Translations under genes and position numbers: made by a program | Assembly: GCF_900119315.1 (NCBI RefSeq) | Contig: NZ_LT827010.1 | Coordinates: 4,435,001 to 4,499,000 of the forward strand | DNA length: 64,000 nucleotides | Direction of reading: 5' to 3' | From: Actinoplanes sp. SE50/110 | Lineage (GTDB): Bacteria > Actinomycetota > Actinomycetes > Mycobacteriales > Micromonosporaceae | The notes under the pieces: generated by a model | The model's database searches: none | Told to the model about the DNA's origin: nothing | Seen by the model: the letters and a program-made list of their open reading frames with translations, nothing else | Shown: in pieces, positions 50,860-58,922 of the stretch | Layout: every line of letters begins with the position of its first letter | How positions within the stretch are numbered: position 1 is the first letter of the stretch

Positions 50860-51013
50860 TCCCGCGCTGACCCGCCGGGACTCACGGGGCATGATCCCGC
50901 CGTGACCCGCCGGTGGCCTCGCCCGGCATGACCCCGCCGTGACCCGCCGGTGGCCTCGCCCGGCATGACCCCGCCGTGACCCGCCGGTGGCCTCGCCCGG
51001 CATGACCCCGCCC
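50856..51013. repeat. 37-bp tandem repeat array between convergent genes
   Basis: Three near-perfect 37-bp units (50891-50927, 50928-50964, 50965-51001), starting ATGATCCCGCCGTGACCCGC or ATGACCCCGCC. They are preceded by a decayed 35-bp unit (50856-50890) that overlaps the LuxR stop codon and followed by a partial one (51002-51013) that reaches the stop of the next gene. Each unit contains CCGCCGTGACCCGCCGG, with weak self-complementarity. It fills the whole spacer. Confidence 0.9.
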
Positions 51014-51978
51014 TACATGATGTTGCCGCCTCGCCAGCGGTGGTTGAAGGCCGGCATTCCGGCCGGACGGTCGCTCCTGCGGATGTCGTCGACATCCCTG
51101 CTGATCCGGTCGCGCAGGCCCGGGTTGGCGTCCAGCGCGGCGGGCGGGGTGACCGTGTACGCCTCGTCGGCGTAGGTCAGCACGAACTCCGGCGACAGTC
51201 GCCGGACCCGACCGGCGCTGAGGCAGAAGAACTCACGCTGCGAGAAACCGGTGATCGCCACGCAGTGACTCGACAGGCTGCCCGCAGTGGCGTCGTAGAC
51301 CGGGCCGTAGCCGGGCACATACCAGGATTCGCGCAGCGTGCCCTGCGCATCCTTGATCGACTGAGGCAGTGCCAGGCCGAGCAGGACGCCGCCGAACCGG
51401 AGCACCGCCTCGCGCAGCTGGTCCAGATTGCGGGGCTCGATCTCCAGGAACGAGCGGGCCTCCGGGAGCAGGCCGGCCAGTGGCTGGTCTTTGTGGACCC
51501 ACACCTTCAGCGCCAGGAGCAGACTCGTGCCGAAGTCGTTGTGGGCTTCCCGGTGCTTCGAGATCGGCTGGGCGGGGGTCGGTCGCTGCGCCGATCGGTC
51601 TGCTTCGTTCGCTGCCCTGCCCGCGGCATTGCTCGCCACCGCCGCGCCGGCCGGATCACGCCGGAAGGGGGAGACCTTCTCGTAGATGCGCAGCGTGTCC
51701 TCAAGGGTCGGGTTGTACTGCTCCTTGCCGGCCGCGTACCAGGCCTGCGCGAGCAGGGCCATCGCCGCCGGGACACAGTTCTGATAACCGACGTCGCCGA
51801 TCGGCTCGCCGGCGGGCAGGTCCACCAGGACGTCGCCGGGGTGGAAGCGGCCGTCGGGTTGCAGCCCGTGCCGGGTGACCGCGGGTTCCGACGGATCGTC
51901 GAGATACCCGGAGTACTGCCCCATCTGCAGAGTACGGATGTCGGTTTCGGCCGCGAGCCGGCCGGCTAGAGCGTCCAT
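51013..51978 (-). CDS. papain-like/C39-like cysteine peptidase-fold protein
   Basis: About 321 residues from the ATG at 51978, where GAAGG lies six bases upstream. The candidate catalytic Cys68 is in GYQNCVPAAMALLAQAW, and the candidate His238 is in SLSSHCVAITGFS, the Cys...His order of C39-type or papain-like folds (NCxPAA then H..AI.GF). A third residue is not obvious. The middle 100-200 region is helical with hydrophilic insertions (RDPAGAAVASNAAGRAANEA). No signal peptide or TM is seen. It could be a protease, a transglutaminase-like amidase or an inactive relative. No neighbour points to a substrate. Confidence 0.55.
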   Translation of the reverse strand: MDALAGRLAAETDIRTLQMGQYSGYLDDPSEPAVTRHGLQPDGRFHPGDVLVDLPAGEPIGDVGYQNCVPAAMALLAQAWYAAGKEQYNPTLEDTLRIYEKVSPFRRDPAGAAVASNAAGRAANEADRSAQRPTPAQPISKHREAHNDFGTSLLLALKVWVHKDQPLAGLLPEARSFLEIEPRNLDQLREAVLRFGGVLLGLALPQSIKDAQGTLRESWYVPGYGPVYDATAGSLSSHCVAITGFSQREFFCLSAGRVRRLSPEFVLTYADEAYTVTPPAALDANPGLRDRISRDVDDIRRSDRPAGMPAFNHRWRGGNIM

Positions 51979-52111
51979 GGTCACCCTTCGAGTCGAGGTG
52001 CGCTGGCCCCACTGAGCGTGAAGAGGCTATCGCCGTCCGTGCGAATACGAACTGGCAAATCAGCGACAGTCCATGGCGGTGTGGCGTTCCGATACCGCGT
52101 CCGGGGGCGCT

Positions 52112-52939
52112 CTATGGTGGGAACAGCCATGCCAGCGCGTTCAGGGACTTCTCGGTGTATCGGGTCCGGCCGGTTTCCACGCCGTAGGCGAAGTCCTCCA
52201 GCACGCCGCATCGGGCGTAGAAGATCGCCCGGTCATGGACGGCCGGCGACTGATCGGCGGGCAGCGCGGCCGGGCCCAGGTCACGGTAGAGCCGGCCCGG
52301 GTCGTGGGCCGGATCGACCAGGGCGGCGTCGCTCCAATCGATGATGCCGGTGACCTGCGACGTCGCCGGGTCGATCAGGACGTGTTCGATGCCCAGGTCG
52401 TTGTGCGAGAACACGAGCGTGTCGCCGGCCGGCGGCGGCTCGGCGGACAGGAAGGCGTCGACCCGGGGACGGTAGGACGCCGGTATCCGGTGCGAGATGA
52501 ACGCGTAGGTCTCGGCGGCCTCCTCCAGCCACTCGGACGGCGCCTGCTCGTCGGCATCCGCCAGGCCGGCCAGCCGCTCCGGCGCGATGGCGTGCAGGGC
52601 CGCCAGGAAATCTCTTAGCGCGGCGATGATCCTCTCGGGCTGCCCGGCCGCCGGCAGGTCGAGCAGGGGAACCCCGGGCAGCTTGCGATAGGCGAGACAG
52701 CCCTGCTCGGCGAGGGTGAGCACCGGCTCGGGGACGGGCAGCGGCGCGAACCGGCGGACCTCGGTGAGCAGGCGGGCCTCCCGGACGGTTCGTGAAGCGT
52801 CCGGGGTCTTGCTGAGACGTACGATCAAGTCGCCGTTGATCTCATAGGCCACGTTGTCCAGACCCTGGCCGAGCACGCTGACCGACTCGACCCGGTAGTC
52901 AGGCAGGGCCGTCGCAATCAGGCGGCGGACGTCGGGCAT
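52112..52939 (-). CDS. aminoglycoside/macrolide phosphotransferase-family protein
   Basis: A 275-residue kinase-like protein of the APH fold. LDNVAYEINGDLIVRLSK is the N-lobe strand pair with the ATP-binding Lys. The catalytic loop is FSHNDLGIEHVLID (Asp181), and the metal Asp is at 201 in IIDWSDAALVDPAHD. Family members phosphorylate antibiotics, sugars or other small molecules. The substrate here is unknown, and nothing in the context proves resistance. It lies 6 bp from the TetR gene on the same strand, so TetR and this gene form an operon. Confidence 0.83.
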   Translation of the reverse strand: MPDVRRLIATALPDYRVESVSVLGQGLDNVAYEINGDLIVRLSKTPDASRTVREARLLTEVRRFAPLPVPEPVLTLAEQGCLAYRKLPGVPLLDLPAAGQPERIIAALRDFLAALHAIAPERLAGLADADEQAPSEWLEEAAETYAFISHRIPASYRPRVDAFLSAEPPPAGDTLVFSHNDLGIEHVLIDPATSQVTGIIDWSDAALVDPAHDPGRLYRDLGPAALPADQSPAVHDRAIFYARCGVLEDFAYGVETGRTRYTEKSLNALAWLFPP

Positions 52940-52945
52940 GGCGGA

Positions 52946-53437
52946 TCACACCTCGGCTGCCTGAGCGCGCAGCTCGCTGACCACCTGGGCGCCGTCGGGC
53001 GCCTCGTCGGGGTCGACCAGCCACTGCAGCATCAGACCGCTGAGCAGGGCGAGGGGAACGGAACCGCCGAGCCCCTCCCGGCCCTGGCGTTGCGCGGCGG
53101 CGAGCCGCTCCCGCAGCTCGGGGGAGTGCTCGGCCTGCACCGCCGCCTCCAGCTGGGCGATCCACAACGCGCGATGGGTGCCGAAGGTGTCGATCAGCGC
53201 CTGCCAGCGAGCCTCCGCGGAGCTGTCCTGAGCCTGGGTGGCGACCGTCTCCGACAGCTCCTCGACGGCCTCCACCAGGGCGTGGACCAGCAGCGACTCG
53301 CGGGAGCCGAAGTGATAGCCGATCGCGGCGTGGTTGACGCCGGCGGTGAACGCGATGTCGCGCACGGTCGTCCGAGCCCAGCCGCGCTCGGTCAGGCAGC
53401 GCTTCGCGCCCTCGATGAGGGCCTCCCGATTTCCCAC
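52946..53437 (-). CDS. TetR-family transcriptional regulator
   Basis: A 163-residue regulator. The helix-turn-helix is at 6-50 (REALIEGAKRCLTERGWARTTVRDIAFTAGVNHAAIGYHFGSRESL). The ligand domain follows and is shorter than usual. It leads an operon with the phosphotransferase gene and is divergent from the FAD-dependent oxidoreductase. The spacer carries a clear palindrome (53471-53501), which is the probable operator for both directions. Confidence 0.86.
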   Translation of the reverse strand: MGNREALIEGAKRCLTERGWARTTVRDIAFTAGVNHAAIGYHFGSRESLLVHALVEAVEELSETVATQAQDSSAEARWQALIDTFGTHRALWIAQLEAAVQAEHSPELRERLAAAQRQGREGLGGSVPLALLSGLMLQWLVDPDEAPDGAQVVSELRAQAAEV

Positions 53438-53470
53438 GCGCCGAGCCTACCAGATTCCTTATCCGCCTGG

Positions 53471-53501
53471 CTTATCCAATTGGATTGACCACTTGGATAA
53501 G
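53471..53501. promoter_or_regulatory. palindrome CTTATCCAA-N13-TTGGATAAG, TetR operator candidate
   Basis: Perfect 9-bp arms at 53471-53479 and 53493-53501, and the nested perfect 12-mer ATCCAATTGGAT at 53474-53485. A further half site CTTATCC lies at 53458. The site is within 25 bp of the start of the FAD monooxygenase gene and 33 bp before the TetR start. Confidence 0.65.
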
Positions 53502-53521
53502 AGCGGGCTAGGGTCGTCGGC

Positions 53522-54574
53522 ATGAGAAGCGCTCTGATCTCCGGCGCCAGCGTCGCCGGTCCCGCCCTGGCCTGGTTTCTCCGTCGCGACGGCTGGCAGG
53601 TGACAGTCGTCGAACGCGCGCCGGCTCTGCGAGACAGCGGCTATTCGGTGGATTTCCGCGGCGACGCCCTCGGCGTGCTGGCGGAGCTCGGCGTCCTCGA
53701 CGAGGTCCGGACCCACGAGACCGGGACGCTCGGCACGACGCTGCTGGATCCCACCGGGCAGCCGGTCGGTGAGCTGCCCCCCGAGGCCTTCGGCGGTGAT
53801 CTCGAGGTGCCCAAGGTGGCCCTGACCCGGATCCTGCACCGGATCGCCGACGTCGCATACCTCTTCGACGACACCGTCACCGCCCTCACGCAGCACGACG
53901 ACCGGGTCGCGGTGACCTTCGAGAGGGCGCCGGCGCGCGACTTCGACCTGGTCTTCGGCGCCGACGGGCTCCGATCGGCGGTGCGCCGCCTCGCCTTCCC
54001 CGGCGTCGACCCGGTCGAGCATCTCGGCATGTCCGGCGGGGCGTTCAGCACCGACGACTATCTCCAGCTCGACCGTCGAGGCCTGTTGCAGGCCGGGCCG
54101 GGCCGCGCGATCTACCTGTTCCCGGCCATCGACCCGGGGCGGATGTGGGTCAGTCTGTCCTTCGCGACGGGCAATCCGGAGTTCGACCGCTTCGATCGGC
54201 CGGTCCATGAGGGTGCCCTGCGCGGGGTGTTCGCCACCCATCCGTGGGCGGAGGTGCCTCGGCTGCTGGATGCGATGTCCGCGGCCGACGACTTCTACTT
54301 CGCCTCGACCGCCCAGGTCCACCTCGACTCCTGGTCGACCGGCCGGGTCGCGCTGCTCGGCGACGCGGGCTACTGCGCCGCGCCGACCAGCGGCATGGGC
54401 ACCTCCCAGGCGTTGATCGCCGCCTCCACGCTGGCCCGCTGCCTGGCTGAGGCCGGCGACGACCACGCGACCGCCTTCCAGCGGTACGAGACCGAGTTGC
54501 GCCCCTATGTCACCGCGAACCAGAAGGCGGGCCGTGCGGCGATCCCCGGCTTCGGCGGCGCGGACGTCGAGTGA
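53522..54574 (+). CDS. FAD-dependent monooxygenase
   Basis: A 350-residue flavoprotein. The FAD Rossmann motif is SGASVAGPALAWFLRRDGW near residues 8-26. FGADGLRSAVRRLAF is the DG motif, and VALLGDAGYCAAPTSGMGTSQALI the GD motif. This is the class A hydroxylase fold, usually NADPH-dependent, acting on aromatic, polyketide or antibiotic substrates. It is transcribed away from the TetR/phosphotransferase operon; together these three look like a small substrate-induced detoxification unit. That role is inference. Confidence 0.83.
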   Translation: MRSALISGASVAGPALAWFLRRDGWQVTVVERAPALRDSGYSVDFRGDALGVLAELGVLDEVRTHETGTLGTTLLDPTGQPVGELPPEAFGGDLEVPKVALTRILHRIADVAYLFDDTVTALTQHDDRVAVTFERAPARDFDLVFGADGLRSAVRRLAFPGVDPVEHLGMSGGAFSTDDYLQLDRRGLLQAGPGRAIYLFPAIDPGRMWVSLSFATGNPEFDRFDRPVHEGALRGVFATHPWAEVPRLLDAMSAADDFYFASTAQVHLDSWSTGRVALLGDAGYCAAPTSGMGTSQALIAASTLARCLAEAGDDHATAFQRYETELRPYVTANQKAGRAAIPGFGGADVE

Positions 54575-54657
54575 CCGGCGAGGCGGCCCCGGCGCGGTGG
54601 CCGGCCATCACGATGGAGCGGAGGGAGGAGCCGGTGAGACAGTGGCGGCTGCGGGGC

Positions 54658-55275
54658 TCAGAGCGTGCCGCGGTGCGATTCCCACATCGCCCGGGTCATC
54701 TCGTACTCCACCTCGCCGGCCTCGGTGCCCGGCAAGGGATCGTCCCAGGAGGTGTGGAAGGTGCGGACGTAACGCATGCCGACCGTCTCCATCACCCCGC
54801 GCGATCCGGTGTTGACCGCCATGGTCTGGGCGATCACCCGGCTCTGACCCACCGTGTCGAAGGCGTGCCGCAGCAGGGCGCGGGAGGCCTCACTGGCCAA
54901 TCCCAGCCGCCAGTACCGCCGGGCCAGCCGATAGCCCAGCTCGGCGACCGTGGGATCGTCCGGCTGGTCGTCGCCGTGCGCCGGCGGGAGCATCATCAGG
55001 CCGATGAACTCGCCGTCGGCCTCGCCGTCGGGGGCCGTCGAGCCGCGGCGGCCGCCGTCCGTGCCGAAGGCCATCCAGTGGCCGAGGCCGTTCACCCTGG
55101 TGGCGAGCGCCATCCGTTCGGCGTGCGAGGTGACCACCTCGTCCCGGGTCCGGGCCCGCCCCCAGATGTATCGCAGCACCTCGGCGTCGGCGTCGAGCCC
55201 GACCTCCAGCTCGAAATGCCGGTCGGCGAGTGGGACCAGCAGCAGCCGGTCGGTACGCAAGGTCGGTTGGCCCAT
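54658..55275 (-). CDS. GNAT acetyltransferase (ribosomal-protein N-acetyltransferase-like)
   Basis: About 205 residues from the ATG at 55275; the frame is open to 55473. The chain starts QPTLRTDRLLLVPLADRHFELEV, the RimJ/RimL-type N-terminus. AELGYRLARRYWRLGLASEASRALLRHAFD is the acetyl-CoA region, where the usual R/QGxG appears as WRLGLA, and the end is MRYVRTFHTSW. An insertion of about 15 residues rich in Gly and Asp lies near 75-90. The substrate is unknown. It is convergent with the FAD monooxygenase. Confidence 0.82.
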   Translation of the reverse strand: MGQPTLRTDRLLLVPLADRHFELEVGLDADAEVLRYIWGRARTRDEVVTSHAERMALATRVNGLGHWMAFGTDGGRRGSTAPDGEADGEFIGLMMLPPAHGDDQPDDPTVAELGYRLARRYWRLGLASEASRALLRHAFDTVGQSRVIAQTMAVNTGSRGVMETVGMRYVRTFHTSWDDPLPGTEAGEVEYEMTRAMWESHRGTL

Positions 55276-55428
55276 GCCGTCACCCAAACACAGGCCCGGT
55301 CCGGTCGCGATCGGTTTTGTCGCGCATGCGGCCGGCCCGAGCGGATGCGCAGGCGGTGGGGTGGGCGAAAGCGGATTCCGGGGCGAACGGGAGTAGGACA
55401 ACAGGGCGGCCGCGGCTACCCTGAGCAG

Positions 55429-55605
55429 ATGGAACAGGACACCAGGCCGAAGCTGAGCGTTGAGGACATCCACGCGCGGATGGGGCTGGCGGTTACCGAC
55501 GAGGGCAAGGCTCGGGCGCGGCAGCGGCGGCGCAAAGCGGAGCGGGCCCGGGACGACGAGGGGCGGGCGGCCTTTCTCGCCGGGCTGCGGTCGCGGCCGG
55601 CGTGA
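55429..55605 (+). CDS. putative antitoxin partner of the PIN protein
   Basis: A 58-residue, highly basic and acidic protein: MEQDTRPKLSVEDIHARMGL, followed by a Lys/Arg/Glu-rich helix (RARQRRRKAERARDDEG) and AAFLAGLRSRPA. No named antitoxin family is visible to me; the charged helix fits a small partner that wraps the toxin. It precedes the PIN gene with a 4-bp GTGA overlap, the usual order for antitoxin and toxin. A start at 55429 was chosen because the upstream frame overlaps an antisense gene. Confidence 0.6.
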   Translation: MEQDTRPKLSVEDIHARMGLAVTDEGKARARQRRRKAERARDDEGRAAFLAGLRSRPA

Positions 55606-56000
55606 CCGGCGGGCGGGACGCGAAACTGGTTCTCGACACGTCGGCGATCGCGGCGTGGGTGCGCGGGTCGGTGGCGGTCGGTGAGACGCTGGCCGAGGTG
55701 AACGACGAGGATGGCGCGGTCGTCATTCCGCTGTCCTGCCTGGTGGAGGCGGGATACCACACGGCGGTGCTGGGGCGGGAGCGGTTGGAGCTGCTGCTGG
55801 CACATCCGGCGACGTCCCTGATCACCGACGACGCCGAGGACTGGGATGCGTTGGTGGCGCTGCGGGCGCTGACCGGGCGGGCCGACTGCGCTTCGGCGGC
55901 GATGCTCGCCCTGGACCTGGGCGTCGACGTGATGACCAGCGACCCGAGCTGGTACAAGGGCGTGGCCGACGGGCGGATCGTGCTGCACGTCGAGGATTGA
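55602..56000 (+). CDS. PIN-domain ribonuclease toxin
   Basis: A 132-residue PIN protein. Acidic residues are Asp12 (VLDTSAIAAW), Glu49 (SCLVEAGYH), Asp95 (RADCASAAML) and Asp114 (MTSDPSWYKG), the four expected Mg-binding positions. PIN toxins cleave RNA, often tRNA or rRNA, in the cytoplasm. It is translationally coupled to the small basic protein upstream, which is its likely antitoxin. It is a VapC-like toxin by fold, though the antitoxin is not of an obvious VapB type. Confidence 0.85.
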   Translation: MTGGRDAKLVLDTSAIAAWVRGSVAVGETLAEVNDEDGAVVIPLSCLVEAGYHTAVLGRERLELLLAHPATSLITDDAEDWDALVALRALTGRADCASAAMLALDLGVDVMTSDPSWYKGVADGRIVLHVED

Positions 56001-56095
56001 CCCCGACGGGCTGACGGGCCGATGGGCCGGTCGGGTCCGACGAGTCGCGGGCCGGTCGGGTTTAGGGCGGGGCCATCGGGGAACGGCAATGCCCC

Positions 56096-57277
56096 GTGGA
56101 GAGCGGAGATCTGATCGCGGGCCGGTATCGGCTGGAGCGACGGCTGGGGCAGGGTGGGTCGGCGGTGGTGTGGCGGGCCGTCGACGAGTTGCTCGGACGG
56201 GGAGTCGCGCTGAAGGTGCTGGCGCCGGCGTTGGCCGCTGATCCCGATCTGCGGCGGCAGGTGGCGGCTGAGGCTCGGGCCGCCGCTCGGCTGCGGCACG
56301 TGAATGTGGTGGGGATCCATGACTGCGGCGAACTCGAGGATGCCGGTGGGCGGCTGCCGTACGTCGTGATGGAACTCGTCGACGGGCAGTCCCTGGACGA
56401 CATGCTCCGACGCGGGCGGCTCACCTGGCGGCAGGCGGTCCTGATCGGCGCCCAGGTGGCCGCGGCGCTGGCGGCCGCGCACGCCGACGGCATCGTGCAC
56501 CGGGATGTGAAACCGGCGAACGTGATGGTCACCGGGGCCGGGGTCAAGCTGGTCGACTTCGGTATCTCGGCCGCGGTGGGTGCGCTCGACGGGCAGGACG
56601 GGCGGCTGATGGGCACCCCGGCCTACTTGGCGCCGGAGCGCGTCAAGGGTGGGCCGGTGCGTCCGGCGACCGATGTCTACGCGCTCGGGCTGCTGCTCTA
56701 CCTGGCCCTCGCCGGACAGATGCCGTGGGAGGCGTCGACGGTCACCCAGATGGTCAAGGCGAACGTGTACGCCGTCCCGGCACCGCTGCCGGCCGTGCCC
56801 GGCCTGCCTCCGGTCGTCGCCCGGCTGGTGACCCGATGCCTGGCGAAACGTCCCGCCGACCGGCCGTCTTCCGCCGAGGCCGCGCACGTACTCGGGGAGA
56901 TCGCCGGACTGCCGTCGCCGGCCCTGCTGCGGGGCGCGGTCGCCCCGACGGCCGAGCTGCCGGTGCGGCCGGGACGCGGCAGGCGGGGTGTGCTGGTCGC
57001 CGCGGCGGCCGGGCTGCTCGCGGCCGGCGGCCTGTGGTGGGCGCAGGATGCCGGGCCGGTCGGGGTCGCGCCGGCCGCGGCCAGCACCCCGTCGTCGGCC
57101 ACACCGAGCAGCGTGACGACCACCGGCCCGTCATCTCGTCCGCAGACGGTCGCCGTGGTGCGGCAGCAGCGGGTCGCGCCACCGGTCGCCAAGCCGGCCG
57201 CGCCGATCACCGTGGTGGCACCGGCGAAGGGCAAGCCGGCCAAGACGAAGAAGGCGCACAAGCCGAAGAAGAAGTGA
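56096..57277 (+). CDS. membrane Ser/Thr protein kinase
   Basis: A 393-residue Hanks-type kinase. The Gly-rich loop LGQGGSAVVW, Lys40 (VALKVL), catalytic Asp137 (HRDVKPAN), DFG at 154-156 and MGTPAYLAPER are all in place. A TM helix lies at about 298-316 (GVLVAAAAGLLAAGGLWWA), and the extracellular tail is short and ends in a Lys-rich stretch (KPAKTKKAHKPKKK) with a Ser/Thr-rich part before it. It lacks PASTA repeats. The tail might bind anionic cell-wall polymers. Start codon GTG at 56096. The substrate is unknown, and no partner phosphatase is nearby. Confidence 0.88.
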   Translation: MESGDLIAGRYRLERRLGQGGSAVVWRAVDELLGRGVALKVLAPALAADPDLRRQVAAEARAAARLRHVNVVGIHDCGELEDAGGRLPYVVMELVDGQSLDDMLRRGRLTWRQAVLIGAQVAAALAAAHADGIVHRDVKPANVMVTGAGVKLVDFGISAAVGALDGQDGRLMGTPAYLAPERVKGGPVRPATDVYALGLLLYLALAGQMPWEASTVTQMVKANVYAVPAPLPAVPGLPPVVARLVTRCLAKRPADRPSSAEAAHVLGEIAGLPSPALLRGAVAPTAELPVRPGRGRRGVLVAAAAGLLAAGGLWWAQDAGPVGVAPAAASTPSSATPSSVTTTGPSSRPQTVAVVRQQRVAPPVAKPAAPITVVAPAKGKPAKTKKAHKPKKK

Positions 57278-57542
57278 GCGCGACAACGAAACAGCCCACG
57301 CAGACCGGGCAGTGGTGAGCAGGACCGGTCCCGCCGGCTTGCGGAAGTGGCCGGCTTGCGGAAGTGGCCGGCTTGCGGAAGTGGCCGGCTTGTGGAAGTG
57401 GCCGGCTTGTGGAAGTGGCCGGCTTGTGGAAGCGGCCGGCTTGCCGGAAGCGGCCGGGAGGACCGGACTGCGCTGACCGAGCAGGCGGCGACCGGCCCGG
57501 GCAGGTGCGAGGGCGCCCGGGCCGGCAAGCCGCCGGGAAGCG
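57278..57542. other. gene-free spacer carrying a minisatellite
   Basis: A 265-bp spacer between the convergent kinase and gabD genes. It holds the 17-bp array at 57334-57453. No other feature is seen; frames through it are open by composition only. Confidence 0.6.
57334..57453. repeat. 17-bp tandem repeat array (7 units)
   Basis: Six head-to-tail 17-bp units of CCGGCTTGCGGAAGTGG or its variant CCGGCTTGTGGAAGTGG from 57334 to 57435, and a seventh 18-bp unit to 57453. The T-for-C change defines two blocks (units 1-3 and 4-6), implying block duplication. A 17-bp period is not a multiple of three and shifts the frame each unit, so it is non-coding. Confidence 0.92.
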
Positions 57543-58922
57543 TCAGGCCGGCCAGGCGACGCTCAGGTAGTGCGTCTCCTGGAATTCCCGCAGACCTTCG
57601 CGGGCGCCCTCCCGGCCCAGCCCGCTCTGCTTCACCCCGCCGAACGGCGCCGACGGGTCGGAGACGAGGCCCCGGTTGATGCCGACCATTCCGGCCTCGA
57701 TCGATTCCCCGATCCGGATGGCCCGGGCCAGGTCGCCGGAGAACACGTACGCCGCGAGGCCGTACTCTGCGGCGTTGACCTGCGCCACCATGCGTGCCTC
57801 GTCGGTCCAGGTGACGATCGGCGCGACCGGCCCGAAGATCTCGTCGTGCAGGATCTCGGCGTCGGGCGCCACGTCGACCAGGATCGTCGGCGGATAGAAG
57901 TGGCCGGGCAGCGACGGTGTCGCCGCCCGGTGCGCGATCCGCGCCCCGCTCTCCACCGCGGCCGCCACCGTCCGGGTCACCCGCCGCAGCGCCTGCGCGC
58001 TGATCAGCGGCCCGATGTCGGCGCCGTCCGCCGCCGCGCCCACGGTGAGCTTCTCGACGGCCGCACCGAACCGGGCCACGAACTCACCGGCGACCGCCGC
58101 GTGCACATAGAACCGGTTCGCCGCCGTGCACGCCTGCCCGCCGTTGCGGAATTTCGCGATCATCGCCCCGGCCACCGCCGCGTCGAGGTCGGCGTCCTCG
58201 GTGACGATGAACGGCGCGTTCCCGCCCAGCTCCATCGAGGAGTTGACCACCCGGTCGGCGGCGTGCCGCAGCAGCACCCGGCCGACGGCGGTCGACCCGG
58301 TGAAGCTGATCTTGCGGACCCGCTGGTCGTTGAGCCACGCCCCGACCACCCCGGACGCGTCCGAGGTGGTGACCACGGTGACGACCCCGTCCGGCACGCC
58401 CGCCTCGGTGAGCAGCCCGGCCAGGGCCAGCGCGGTCAGCGGCGTCTCCGCGGCCGGCTTGATCACCGCGGTGCATCCGGCGGCCAACGCCGGCCCCACC
58501 TTGCGGGTGATCATCGCGGCCGGGAAGTTCCACGGCGTGACCAGCGCGGCGACCCCGACGGGCCGGTGCGTGACCAGGGTGCGGGCACCACCGGCCGGGG
58601 CTTCGCCGTATTCGCCGCCGGGCCGGACGGCCTCCTCGGCGAACCAGCGGAAGAACTCCGCCGCGTACGTCACCTCGCCGGCCGCGTCGCTCAGTGACTT
58701 ACCGTTCTCCTCGGCGATCAGCGCGGCCAGCCGCTCCCGGTCGCGCAGCATCAGCTCGTACGCCCGGCGCAGGATCTCCGACCGGTGCCGCGGGGCGGTC
58801 CGCGCCCACGCGGGGAACGCCGCGTATGCCGCGTCGACCGCCGCCCGGGCGTCCTCGACGCCCTGGTCCGGGACCTCGGCAACCGCCCGCAACGAGGCGG
58901 GGTCCACCACGACAATGCTCAT
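57543..58922 (-). CDS. gabD: NAD(P)-dependent succinate-semialdehyde dehydrogenase
   Basis: A 459-residue aldehyde dehydrogenase. Active-site Cys265 is in GGQACTAANR, and the general base Glu231 in MELGGNAP. Family landmarks are VTPWNFPAAMITRKVGPALAAGC, FTGSTAVGR and the late GGVKQSGLGREG. The sequence fits the succinate-semialdehyde/GabD group. The gene overlaps gabT by 4 bp, which supports conversion of GABA to succinate: GabT makes succinic semialdehyde and GabD oxidises it. The next gene upstream codes for a divergent LysR regulator. Confidence 0.87.
   Translation of the reverse strand: MSIVVVDPASLRAVAEVPDQGVEDARAAVDAAYAAFPAWARTAPRHRSEILRRAYELMLRDRERLAALIAEENGKSLSDAAGEVTYAAEFFRWFAEEAVRPGGEYGEAPAGGARTLVTHRPVGVAALVTPWNFPAAMITRKVGPALAAGCTAVIKPAAETPLTALALAGLLTEAGVPDGVVTVVTTSDASGVVGAWLNDQRVRKISFTGSTAVGRVLLRHAADRVVNSSMELGGNAPFIVTEDADLDAAVAGAMIAKFRNGGQACTAANRFYVHAAVAGEFVARFGAAVEKLTVGAAADGADIGPLISAQALRRVTRTVAAAVESGARIAHRAATPSLPGHFYPPTILVDVAPDAEILHDEIFGPVAPIVTWTDEARMVAQVNAAEYGLAAYVFSGDLARAIRIGESIEAGMVGINRGLVSDPSAPFGGVKQSGLGREGAREGLREFQETHYLSVAWPA

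Noticed and set aside
50856..51013. CRISPR-like array
   Set aside because: The 37-bp units are head to tail without unique spacers and no cas gene is near; it is a tandem repeat.
57334..57453. Coding repeat protein (Ala/Gly/Leu/Arg frames through the 17-bp array)
   Set aside because: A 17-bp period shifts the frame in every unit, so the frames are accidental.
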